A DNA stretch of 64,000 bases from NCBI RefSeq assembly GCF_901709675.1, contig NC_051094.1, positions 13,820,501 through 13,884,500 of the forward strand, written 5' to 3'. The notes under the pieces are model-generated. The model saw only the letters and a program-made list of their open reading frames with translations, did no database searches and was not told the origin of the DNA. This document shows positions 26,801-34,284 of this stretch, in pieces. Numbering within the stretch: the first letter of the stretch is position 1; the number at the start of each line of letters is the position of its first letter. The translations under genes and the position numbers were made by a program. The DNA is from Syngnathus acus (lineage: Eukaryota > Chordata > Actinopteri > Syngnathiformes > Syngnathidae).

Positions 26801-29800
26801 GCGTAAAACTGTATCTGAAAGCTCAGCGAGCGAATTACAAGAATGCTGTCGTCACAGCCCACGCTCTAAATTCGGGACTGATACAAATAGAGCGCGAGTG
26901 CGCCATGTCCGTACTACTGAGTACGTACGTACACGCACTTGTGAGTGTGCACCGAGCTTTCTGACACGGCTTCCGGTAGTAAATGCGCAGGCGAGCGGTT
27001 CCCCATCTACTGGGGAAACGCAGTCATTGCAGGCAAAATGACAAAAAAAAAGTTTAATAATACAATTAATTCAGGGTTGGCGGGCCGGATTAAACGGTCC
27101 CGTGGGCCGGATGTGGCCCGCGGGCCGTAGTTTGCCCACCCCTGTTCTATACAAATATTGTTTTGTTCCGTTTTTATTCCTGTTTATTCATGTGAGTGTA
27201 GTAGGTCATTTAAACTTGATCAGTGCCTTTGTTGGGTCAGAATTCTTTTAACAGACACTTATTGTGACGCCCCATGCGCCTTTGAGTGAAATATCAGTGG
27301 GTCTCAGGAGCATTGCTAGGCATAAAGCTCTACTGTGGCACAGGCCCCCTACTATAGTGTTCCGTGACGGTACCAGGCTTTCAACCACTTGGTACTGGCC
27401 CATAGAGATATATCAAAAAACACATTCTGTAGCGCAGTGTATGTGCCCCAATCATATGTTATCACCATGGCAGGAATGCAACGGATGGTTGCCAGTTGGA
27501 CAATGAATCGCTCCGTTGCAGAAAAAAGGTTTAGAACCACTGCCCTTCCAATAACACACACACACACACACACACACACTGCGACACTATTACGAAATCT
27601 ATGACTTGAAATATTAATTAATGGACAAATACATGTTATTTGATATTTCAACTATGAACACTATAACAAACAACAGCTGCATGACAAAGGCTAACAGGTT
27701 TGACAAATGATACACCAATTTGCTGATACACCTAAACCTCGATTTTACACGCTTCGATTCGACGTGACTTTCTGCCTAACACGGTTTAGTCATGGACCCC
27801 TTTTTTTTTTTTTTATCGTAAATACATTTTCAAGGAATATTTCAAATCAACTCGTTTATTTATATAGCCCTTAATCACAGACAAGTCTCAAAATGGATGA
27901 TAAAAGGACCATCCGAATCTTAATGACTTACTCCTTAACGTTTGTGATTTCCATGACCAATTTAAAGGCATTTGATAATAAGAAGTCTGGCTGTTGGATC
28001 TTTATGCTTGCTTTATTGCAGTGTTACAGATAGCTAGGATTGTTTTTGAAAGGGGGACGTTCATCCGATTCCACACAATCACTCACAAGTCGAAGAACGT
28101 GGCCGGACACAGTAGAAGAATAAGTATATTAATTCTCTCTTCCATCCAATTCACATAGCATCAAAATGACGTACGCAATCCGCCTGACATTGGAATCAGC
28201 ATATTCCTTCACATTTAATAAAATGTCAGCAGACTTCGATATGTGTTGAGAATTCACAATGACAGTCGACTAATCTTGGCAACCCTACCTGGTACCACGT
28301 GAATTGAGAATGACTACGATTAAAAATGACAACAAAGGGTATATATCAAGCCACCATCTCACCTAGCTTGTTATCATTCAGTTTGTGATTTGTTCATTTT
28401 GATACATGCTTTCTGGTTGCTGTCAAACTGGAGTCTGCGGAAGTCGCTTAAAAGTCATGACATTGCTGCCAAACCGGTTGCTGTCTCCAGCAAGCCTCTT
28501 TCATATCCATTACTTATCATTATCTGTCGTGTCTGAATGTGGGTGGAAAGATTATTTCGAAACTTTCCAAACAAAATGAGACTTTGCTACTTTAAAATAC
28601 TACTATTTCATTAGATGTTCAATAAAAGACCAGATACTGTAAAAAAGGCACTTGGCTACGATTGACCCAATCTAAAAAGTTAGAGCAACACCAGAATGAT
28701 AAATTTCAATGAGAAAAGTCTTGTAAACAGCCTAGCATGATTTCCTGAATCACCAGGCCAAGTGTCATTTCACTTTTTAAAACTTTTTAAAAATATTTTT
28801 CATAGATGAATGCTTGTGACAGTGAAAGAGTTTAATTTTTGTAACTGTTGTTACTTACACTTGATGTTTAGATTGCTCTGACATTATTCCATTGTGTTCT
28901 CCTTGGTAAGAAGTATGTGACCAGACTTTTTGAGTGTGCATTCACTAAACCCTCTTTTTGTTGTCTCGCTGTCAGATTTACCCATAATACATTTTGTTTT
29001 GATCACAGTGTTGTGAACCCAATAAATTGTTAATAACTGCTTCATGTTTGCTGGGAAAGGAAAAAGTAATTCTGAATTTATACCGTTTTAAAATGTATGT
29101 ATCCGTTTATTTCAACTATAAAGTGTTATTTTATATTGAACTAAGTTGTTGACTGATGTCAGAAAAGCTACTTCAAAACCCATTTACAAGTCCTCTAGAG
29201 AGCTTCTTGTTGTATTGGTCATTTGAGCAGATGCGTTGTCCTGTCACAACACTCACATTTTCTCATGCCTTTGTAGACGTGCTGGTTGATTTTCTGCCCC
29301 ATGCTGAAGGGGAAAAGTTGTAGTTTGGGTTCGGGTTGGAATGACTATTACTCCCACTTTGTATACTACACGGTTCAATATCAGTTTAACTGTCCAAGCC
29401 ATCTGCGAGTCAGAGAAGACAGTCTTTCAAAAATAGTGTTTTGGAGTAGATTCTTAATAGAAATGTGTGTTACTCTTGTCTTTCACAGGTATGGTGAAAA
29501 AGGAGAGGCCGTTCGGATAGAGAAAGTGGTGTACACCGGTAGAGAGGGGAAAAGCTCAAGAGGTTGCCCAATTGCCAAATGGGTAAGTCACTTCACAACC
29601 TGTTTGACGCATTGCGATGAGGTGTTTCCAAACTACTTTCCCTCATGATATTGTTTTGAAATGAAAAATGGAGCAGCCTGGGTTGTATTGACAGTATGCA
29701 CAGAGCTTAATTTGAGTTTTTATAAATGATCAACTCTGAATGTCATCAGGTGATTCGTCGTGGGAGTGAGAAAGAAAAGCTGCTGTGTCTGGTGCGCCAT

Positions 29801-32800
29801 CGTGCGGGCCACTATTGTGCAAATGCAGTCATCATCATCCTCATCATGGCCTGGGAAGGTGTCCCACGGTCTATGGCTGACACATTGTACCGCGAGATCA
29901 GCGACACGCTCACCAAATTTGGAAACCCCACCAGTAGACGCTGCGGCCTCAATGATGAGTAAGTAGATGGGGCGGATCGATTTGACAAAGGTACAATTAG
30001 TTTGCAGTGCAGAAAGCCGTGTTGGTTTATGCGCCATCGTCCGAAGTTTTGAAGTGTAACTTGAAGACAATTTGTACATGCAACATGCAGCACTGTTCAA
30101 GAGGCTTTGGCTTGCACTAACTGTCTTGTTTTAGTGGCCTTTTACAGCCATTTTGACATAGCAAAACTATAAATAGCTGAGGTGGGGCTTAATTTATTGC
30201 TGTCTGTTTTAAATTGTCCGTTTGATTGTAATTTGTTGGAATGCAATGCGTGGATGCCACTGGCTTCCTTGGCTAAAATGTATGAAAAACTTAAGTTGAC
30301 TAAGACTTGCAATAAGTTGTTTCACATATGTTGAAAATCTGCATTTTCAACAGAGTGAGTCATTTGTTTTGCTTTTGAAAGACAGGAATTTCTTGTGCAA
30401 TGTGTGAAAACTGGCAACCCACCATCATATTATAGTGCAAAGTGTAGACTGTAGAGGCTTCGTCATGAAGCATTATTAGTACAAGATGTATTCTGGAGGG
30501 ATCACCCAATATATTTTTGATCCAATTGAGAAAAAGAGAATGTACATCTTTAAGGTTTGCAATCCAAAGAAAGAAATTCCCTTCCAATTGACACACTGTA
30601 CAAATTCCACCAACTTGTTGTGTGGTCATTAATAAATGAATCTGAATCTGAACTTTAAAATTCTCAGTTGTTGGATGTGTCAAGAGATATTTTTTGGGAA
30701 AAAAACAAATTACCTTTCCAATATACAATATGTTATGACTGAGCAAGATTGTACAATACGACTGAACTCAAGTGATGACCTTAAAAGGTAGTCTGAACTC
30801 AAAAATATCATTGTAGCATTCCTCAGTTCACCAAAATTTTGTGGGGTTATTTGTCAAAAATTTTACAAAAAGTAAGCGTACTAAAAACAAAACACAATAA
30901 TACTAGTGATACGGGAATACCGCTTCATGTTCATTCTCTGTCAACTATCTTCATCTTAGTATATAGAAATATGCTGTCATGACGTGACATGAAGATGCGT
31001 TAACTGTCTCCCCCTGCAGTCGTACATGCGCATGCCAAGGCAAGGATTCTGACACCTGCGGTGCTTCCTTTTCCTTCGGCTGCTCTTGGAGCATGTACTT
31101 CAATGGCTGTAAATACGCCCGAAGCAAAGTACCGCGCAAGTTCCGGCTACAAGGAGACCACCCTGAAGAGGTACATGAACATCTTATGTCTGACTTGAAA
31201 GAGTTGTCAGTGTGTGATACCCACCCGCTGTTTCCGTGTCTTCGTGTTTTCTTATCAGGAGAACAAACTCAGGGATCAATTCCAGAATCTGGCCACTGAG
31301 GTGGCTCCATTGTACAAGAGGCTGGCTCCTCAAGCCTACAGCAACCAGGTTGGTTGACATATCAATATGTGTCGGAATACTAAAATGACAAACAGGAATA
31401 GTATGTGACGACCTTATCTGTTGCATTCCTTAGACGTTAACTGTTAAGACAATTTGGAAAGAGATCTGTTGTACAAGTCTTCTCTCGTCAAAAAGAAGCC
31501 ATAAAAATGGAACGGACTGATTCACAAAGCCTTTTAGGACCAGTTACTGTTGATCTTGCAGTAATGCAGACTGTCAACAATAACATGAGGCGCACATTCA
31601 GTTTGAAATGTATTCATCTTTTGCAAAGCTACTAATGTTCACTTTTTGACACTCAAAAGGCAAAATGCAATGCATTTCGACTCCCACCTCCACCTAAATG
31701 AGTTCACAAGCCCGCTGACAATAAATATGTTGAAATGCTTCGTCAGACTCTCTTCATCTTGATGGATTTCTAATGCGATACCCAACAAATAAAACGTCAT
31801 TTAATCTCTGCTCTCTCTGCCAGTGTCAATCAGAGTCGAAGGCTTCAGACTGCAGGCTTGGCTTGAAGGCAGGCAGGCCATTTGCTGGAGTCACTGCTTG
31901 CCTGGACTTCTGTGCCCATGCCCATAAGGACCAGCACAACCTATACAATGGTTGCACAGTGGTATGGTTTTTAATATTGTGGGACGGGTTCATGAACCAA
32001 CATTACAGGTGCTAGCTAGCATGGCAACTTTCTTTCTTAACTGGCTTCTAGGTGTGCACTTTGACCAAGGAGGACAACCGCATGGTGGGGGGGATCCCTC
32101 CAGATGAACAGCTCCATGTCTTGCCTCTCTACAAAATCTCCACCACGGATGAATTTGGCAGCGAGGAGGGCCAGGAACTCAAGATGAAGACGGGAGCCAT
32201 TCAGGTGCTTCAGGCTTTCCGCCGAGAAGTACGCAAGTTGCCCGAACCAGCCAAGTCGTGCCGTCAGCGCCGCCTAGACGCCAAGAAAGCTGCGTCAGAA
32301 AAGAAGAAGAGTAAACTGCAGCAGAAGGCAGCAGAGACCCCAGAGAAGACAGTGGCTAAAAGCGAAGTATTGTTCAGTGAGTCTCCTCAACACCCAGGAA
32401 ATAAAGGTTAGTCTTGTCCACTTCACATGAATGAATCAAATTGCGATTAATGCAGTTGTTTCGGGTTCATTTTTTGCAACAGGTTCAAATATGCTTCTCT
32501 CTCTCTTTTTTTGTTCACTTCCAGCAATTATAAAACAGGAGGTTTTGCCCAACATTAAAAAGGAGCCTTTAAATGGATCAATGGATGGACACGCTTTGCA
32601 AGCAGCAGATGCAATCAAGACCATGTGCCCACATCCTGCCTACTATGCAAGGGGAGGCCTCCCCACAACTGGCCAGCCCTCAGCAGGAGACCCAGTGAAT
32701 GGCTATGACCACAATCTGCCAGCATCACACTACGGCTTCTATAACTACCCCTCCAATGCACTTTTTGGACCCAAGATGAGAACCTATGAGGGTCGAAATG

Positions 32801-34284
32801 GTTCTTTGTCCAACGCAGGGAGGATGACTTTCCAGGTCGACAAAAAGCCTGATAGTCGCAGCCTTCAAGCTAGACTGGCCCATTCTTATCCTGGCCATTT
32901 AGAGCAACCCGACCAAGTTAATAGCCAGTCTTCAGTCTCCAACCAGTCACGTCCTTCTTCTGTCTCCTCCGAGGCCTCCAACAGAGGCACTCCAGTCATC
33001 AAGCAGGAGCCAATGGATATGCCAGTCTGTGAGGACACAGCTTCACCCTGTGACACCCCCCAACCTTCGACTACCTGGCCCGGTAGGTTTGATGGGAACG
33101 TTGCTCCCATGAACTGGGATCATCACAATACAAAACAACGGCCAGAAAATTCCTTTGCTCGTGAAGAAAAGCCGATGATCCACCAGCAGCAAGCATCTCC
33201 TTACCCCCAACCGTGGACAGCCTTCCCTGGTTCCAATTCCCGCACTGCTGCTTCACCAGTTTCTCATGTACCTCCCTCCTCCTCCCCTCATTTAGGCGTC
33301 CTGGGTCACATACACCAAGGATCTCCGCGTCCAACCACCCCGCGCCCGAGCACCCCTCACCCAGGGACACCACAGCCAGGTCTCCCTCACCCGTTCTTAC
33401 TTCCACACATTGGCAATTCTCAATCCCCCTCGCATACACCGCAGCCTGCCACTCCCAGGCAATGGGCCAGCCCTGCCCCAAGTCCCGAGCCAACCTCTTG
33501 GGCTATGGGACATGGAACATACAGCCCTGGTTTGAAGCACAGCAATCCTGCCGGCGCCTACCCAGACAAGATGTGGTCCAAAACCGGTGAAAGTCGCTGT
33601 TCCACCCCCCTCGGAGTTCAAGAGAAATCCTGGAAATCTTGTGGAGGCTCAGTGGCAGGCAGTACACCATCTCCCACCCCTGAGGGGCGCCTATTCCCCG
33701 ATGCACTGCAACAGTCCGATCAGGCTTGCTGGGACCACAGTCGAGCCGAGAGTGATGGCCAGAGCTTCAAGGGCCGCGTGAAAGAAGACAACGAGGTGTG
33801 GTCTGACAGTGAGCACAATTTCCTCGATCCCAACATCGGAGGCGTCGCCGTGGCACCGGCCCACGGGTCCATACTGATTGAATGCGCTCGTCGGGAACTA
33901 CACGCTACCACTCCTCTCAAAAGGCCAGATCGCTCCCACCCCTCTCGCATCTCTCTGGTCTTCTATCAGCACAAAAACCTCCAACAGCCCATGCACGGCC
34001 TGGCACTGTGGGAGGCCAAAATGAAGATGCTGGCAGAGGAGGCGCGCCATAGGCAGCAGGAAGCAGCTCGGCTGGGCCTCTCCCAGGAGGAAATTAAGGC
34101 GCTCAGCAAGAAACGCAAATGGGGGTCCATGGCGGCAGGGGCCATGTTAGGTGCTGGACAATCGAAAGACAAGAGGGAGGGGCCAGTAACACGGCTAGCT
34201 CCCACTCTCCACACCACCTCAGTGGTTGACGTGTCTCCCTATGCCTTCACGCAGCCCACTGGGCCATACAGCCACTTTGTGTGA
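355..34284 (+). CDS. tet3: tet3, methylcytosine dioxygenase TET3 (whole gene, ten coding exons)
   Basis: TET3 is a nuclear Fe(II)/2-oxoglutarate dioxygenase that oxidises 5-methylcytosine in DNA to 5-hydroxymethylcytosine and further products. Coding exons read from the sequence are 355-714, 20755-23605, 24736-24826, 29489-29582, 29750-29958, 31020-31170, 31259-31348, 31824-31961, 32052-32406 and 32525-34284. Every junction is GT-AG and phases match, giving about 2032 residues (human TET3 is roughly 1800). Domains in order: CXXC zinc finger (about 70-116), a long disordered region with a conserved block at about 297-319, a Cys-rich domain from about 1071, and a split double-stranded beta-helix. 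Iron ligands His1316, Asp1318 (HKD) and His1906 (ELHATT) and the 2-oxoglutarate Arg1921 (HPSR) are intact. It is TET3 rather than TET1 or TET2 because the C-terminus reads [17 protein letters not shown] and KKRKWG as in TET3, and because TET2 lacks CXXC. Confidence 0.96.
715..5899 (+). other. tet3 intron 1, first part
   Basis: Intronic, AT-rich sequence with no recognisable exon. It contains short TG-rich tracts (about 1678-1720, 1835-1925 and 5366-5408), a rearranged SINE-tail fragment (2553-2645) and A or T runs. A GC-richer stretch at 4760-5030 was examined and no gene was found. Confidence 0.5.
2553..2645. repeat. rearranged fish SINE/LINE-tail fragment
   Basis: Positions about 2556-2596 are the reverse complement of the GCATGTTCTCCCCGTG...TTTTCTCC head of a common fish repeat also present at about 9215-9260. 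This is fused directly to the forward tail of the same repeat (GGGGACAAG ... AATGGATGGATGG). The head is inverted relative to the tail, so this is a rearranged remnant. The family name is not certain. Confidence 0.55.
5900..6260 (+). promoter_or_regulatory. candidate TATA-less promoter or 5-prime UTR upstream of the alternative tet3 exon
   Basis: A purine-rich (GAGA) stretch at 5935-6130 with scattered CpGs and a YY1-like AAGATGGC at 6022-6029 lies 0.6-0.9 kb upstream of the candidate coding exon at 6834. Simple GA repeats can also be neutral microsatellite, so the promoter call rests mainly on position. No TATA box was seen. Confidence 0.25.
6834..6905 (+). CDS. tet3: candidate alternative first coding exon of tet3 (CXXC-less isoform)
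   Basis: The ATG at 6834 opens 24 codons ending exactly at a strong donor (GAG|GTAAGG). The phase is 0, the same as the CXXC exon donor and the acceptor at 20755, so it can replace the CXXC exon in frame and give about 1936 residues. An in-frame TAA lies immediately before the ATG (6831-6833), so the exon can only begin the protein, not extend it. The start context is weak (T at -3). The peptide begins [12 protein letters not shown] and is not a domain I recognise. In mammals, TET3 isoforms without CXXC arise from downstream promoters. Without RNA data this could still be a chance open stretch before a donor-like site. Confidence 0.5.
7280..7640 (+). promoter_or_regulatory. CpG-rich promoter candidate in tet3 intron 1
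   Basis: Visibly richer in CpG and GC than its surroundings. It has an inverted CCAAT box (GATTGG, 7368-7373) and a near-consensus NRF1 palindrome (CACGCATGCGCA, 7535-7546; one mismatch to YGCGCAYGCGCR). There is no TATA box. It lies 0.4-0.7 kb downstream of the candidate alternative exon, so it might drive a different noncoding first exon or be the 3-prime part of one CpG island. Orientation is inferred from tet3. Confidence 0.4.
8657..9208. repeat. perfect 142-bp inverted repeat with AT-rich loop
   Basis: Arm 8657-8798 and arm 9067-9208 are exact reverse complements over 142 bp by direct comparison. The 268-bp spacer is AT-rich with TATA runs (8796-8826, 8900-8935). Arm text such as GGTTTTGGGACTCCTGG and CCCCAAAGGTATTTGAGA resembles a Tc1/mariner-derived nonautonomous repeat common in fish. 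It may therefore be a fold-back copy of such an element. The left copy is preceded by TAGTTGGCCAAA. Confidence 0.85.
9209..9500 (+). repeat. fish SINE or LINE 3-prime tail with ATGG repeats
   Basis: Contains the block GTGTGGAGTTTGCATGTTCT, then GGTTTCCTCCCACATCCC, then GCCCTGCGATGGGCTGGCAA, and the end AATGGATGGAT. This arrangement is typical of a very abundant fish interspersed repeat with an ATGG tail. It directly abuts the inverted-repeat arm at 9208, which suggests that one inserted into or beside the other. The family is not named with certainty. Confidence 0.75.
9501..13834 (+). other. tet3 intron 1, middle part
   Basis: Intronic with no supported exon. GC-richer patches at about 10490-10760 and 10890-11060 could be regulatory. 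The latter has CCCTTTAAAACCGG resembling a TATA-like element (about 10976), but there is no independent support. Open stretches at 11256-11633 are low-complexity and not protein-like. Confidence 0.35.
13835..14064. repeat. compound microsatellite (TATG)n-(TCTA)n-(GGAT)n
   Basis: About 21 copies of TATG (13835-13919), then a mixed TCTA/TATG block to about 13989, then about 17-18 copies of GGAT (13990-14060). All six frames are open here only because four-base repeats lack stops. The apparent tyrosine-valine-cysteine and tryptophan-methionine-aspartate proteins are artefacts. Confidence 0.97.
14930..16480 (+). promoter_or_regulatory. CpG-rich alternative promoter candidate for a short tet3 transcript
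   Basis: A ~1.5-kb stretch with many CpGs inside an otherwise AT-rich intron. It holds a TATA box (TATATAAA, 15407-15414), CRE-like TACGTCAT (about 15244) and a YY1 core AAGATGGCG (15851-15859). It is 4-5 kb upstream of the large coding exon. A transcript starting here and splicing to 20755 would probably begin translation at the in-frame ATG at 20803 (CAGATGG context). That would give a TET3 lacking CXXC. No first exon is fixed by the sequence alone. A run of 15 G at 16650-16664 follows. Confidence 0.4.
16481..20754 (+). other. tet3 intron 1, last part
   Basis: No supported exon. It holds G-runs at 16650-16664 and 17206-17214 and a possible noncoding exon ending at a donor-like CAC|GTAAGT near 17127, which could belong to a transcript from the CpG-rich region. 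AT-rich unique-looking DNA follows up to the acceptor TTTCTTTCAG ending at 20754. Confidence 0.35.
20755..23605 (+). CDS. tet3: tet3 large exon: linker region between CXXC and catalytic domain
   Basis: 2851 bp, entering in phase 0 and leaving in phase 1 at a GTGAGT donor. It encodes residues 121-1070. Most is low-complexity (Gln, Ser and Pro rich), but TET3-specific islands stand out: [20 protein letters not shown] (about 298), [47 protein letters not shown] and [16 protein letters not shown]. In human TET3 the corresponding islands keep the same order. An in-frame ATG at 20803 could initiate short isoforms. Reading past the donor runs into intron and a stop at 23668. Confidence 0.95.
23715..24542 (-). 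mobile_element. LINE (CR1/L2-like) 5-prime fragment, endonuclease part, in tet3 intron 2
   Basis: Minus-strand translation gives endonuclease-type text: [19 protein letters not shown] and [14 protein letters not shown]. Upstream of it is a typical LINE ORF2 start region around [12 protein letters not shown] and [13 protein letters not shown]. Frames are broken and the reverse-transcriptase part is missing. It fills most of the intron 23606-24735 in antisense to tet3. The family resembles the LINE at 45.1-47.1 kb, which keeps the complementary 3-prime half. Confidence 0.75.
24736..24826 (+). CDS. tet3: tet3 exon: start of Cys-rich catalytic region
   Basis: 91 bp, from acceptor TTTCTTAG to donor GTTTGT. 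It encodes [18 protein letters not shown], then [13 protein letters not shown], aligned with human TET3 EQIVEKDEGPYYTHLGSG. It begins the Cys-rich subdomain. Phase 1 in, phase 2 out. The reading frame also runs on into the intron, which is not coding. Confidence 0.93.
25845..27144 (-). mobile_element. hAT-family DNA transposon, 1.3 kb, defective, in tet3 intron 3
   Basis: Terminal inverted repeats CAGGGGTGGGCAAACT and AGTTTGCCCACCCCTG are flanked by a perfect 8-bp target duplication TTCTATAC (25837-25844 and 27145-27152), diagnostic of hAT. A minus-strand fragment beginning [12 protein letters not shown] (26758 downwards) resembles the amino end of hAT transposases of the ZBED/GTF2IRD2-like kind, but no complete transposase remains. 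The subterminal regions repeat GGGCCGGA-like blocks. Confidence 0.9.
27153..29488 (+). other. tet3 intron 3, remainder
   Basis: Contains a degraded hAT-type end (GGTTTAGAACCACTG, about 27527-27541), a short CA microsatellite (27554-27579) and AT-rich DNA. No exon was seen before the acceptor TCTTTCACAG at 29488. Confidence 0.4.
29489..29582 (+). CDS. tet3: tet3 exon: Cys-rich domain
   Basis: 94 bp. It encodes [20 protein letters not shown] and [11 protein letters not shown], nearly identical to the human TET3 exon. Phase 2 in, phase 0 out at TGG|GTAAGT. Confidence 0.96.
29750..29958 (+). CDS. tet3: tet3 exon: Cys-rich domain
   Basis: 209 bp. It encodes [20 protein letters not shown], then [14 protein letters not shown] and [11 protein letters not shown]. 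The histidine and cysteine residues ([10 protein letters not shown]) belong to the structural zinc-binding region of TET enzymes. Phase 2 out at GA|GTAAGT. Confidence 0.96.
31020..31170 (+). CDS. tet3: tet3 exon: Cys-rich domain
   Basis: 151 bp. It encodes [20 protein letters not shown], then [16 protein letters not shown] and [14 protein letters not shown]. The cysteine spacing matches TET3. Phase 0 out at GAG|GTACAT. Confidence 0.96.
31259..31348 (+). CDS. tet3: tet3 exon
   Basis: 90 bp, phase 0 on both sides. It encodes [20 protein letters not shown], then [10 protein letters not shown], the segment joining the Cys-rich region to the beta-helix core. Donor GTTGGT. Confidence 0.95.
31824..31961 (+). 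CDS. tet3: tet3 exon: HxD iron-binding motif
   Basis: 138 bp, phase 0 on both sides. It encodes [20 protein letters not shown], then [18 protein letters not shown]. The HKD triad (residues 1316-1318) supplies two of the three Fe(II) ligands. The first eight residues (CQSESKAS) differ from human VTNEEIAI, so the exon start is the least conserved part, although the acceptor CTCTGCCAG is clear. Confidence 0.94.
32052..32406 (+). CDS. tet3: tet3 exon: beta-helix core and basic linker
   Basis: 355 bp. It encodes [20 protein letters not shown], then [20 protein letters not shown], followed by a lysine-rich stretch ([15 protein letters not shown]). The stretch starts the low-complexity insert that splits the TET beta-helix. 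Phase 1 out at G|GTTAGT. Confidence 0.95.
32525..34284 (+). CDS. tet3: tet3 last coding exon: low-complexity insert and C-terminal catalytic core
   Basis: 1760 bp ending at TGA 34282-34284. The first ~430 residues are a Pro/Ser/His-rich insert typical of TET proteins, with [15 protein letters not shown]-like repeats and an IKQEPMD block resembling a sumoylation-type motif. The end holds the second half of the beta-helix: [20 protein letters not shown], the Fe ligand His1906 in RRELHATT, and Arg1921 in [13 protein letters not shown]. The protein ends with [14 protein letters not shown], matching TET C-termini (TGPYS). Confidence 0.96.
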
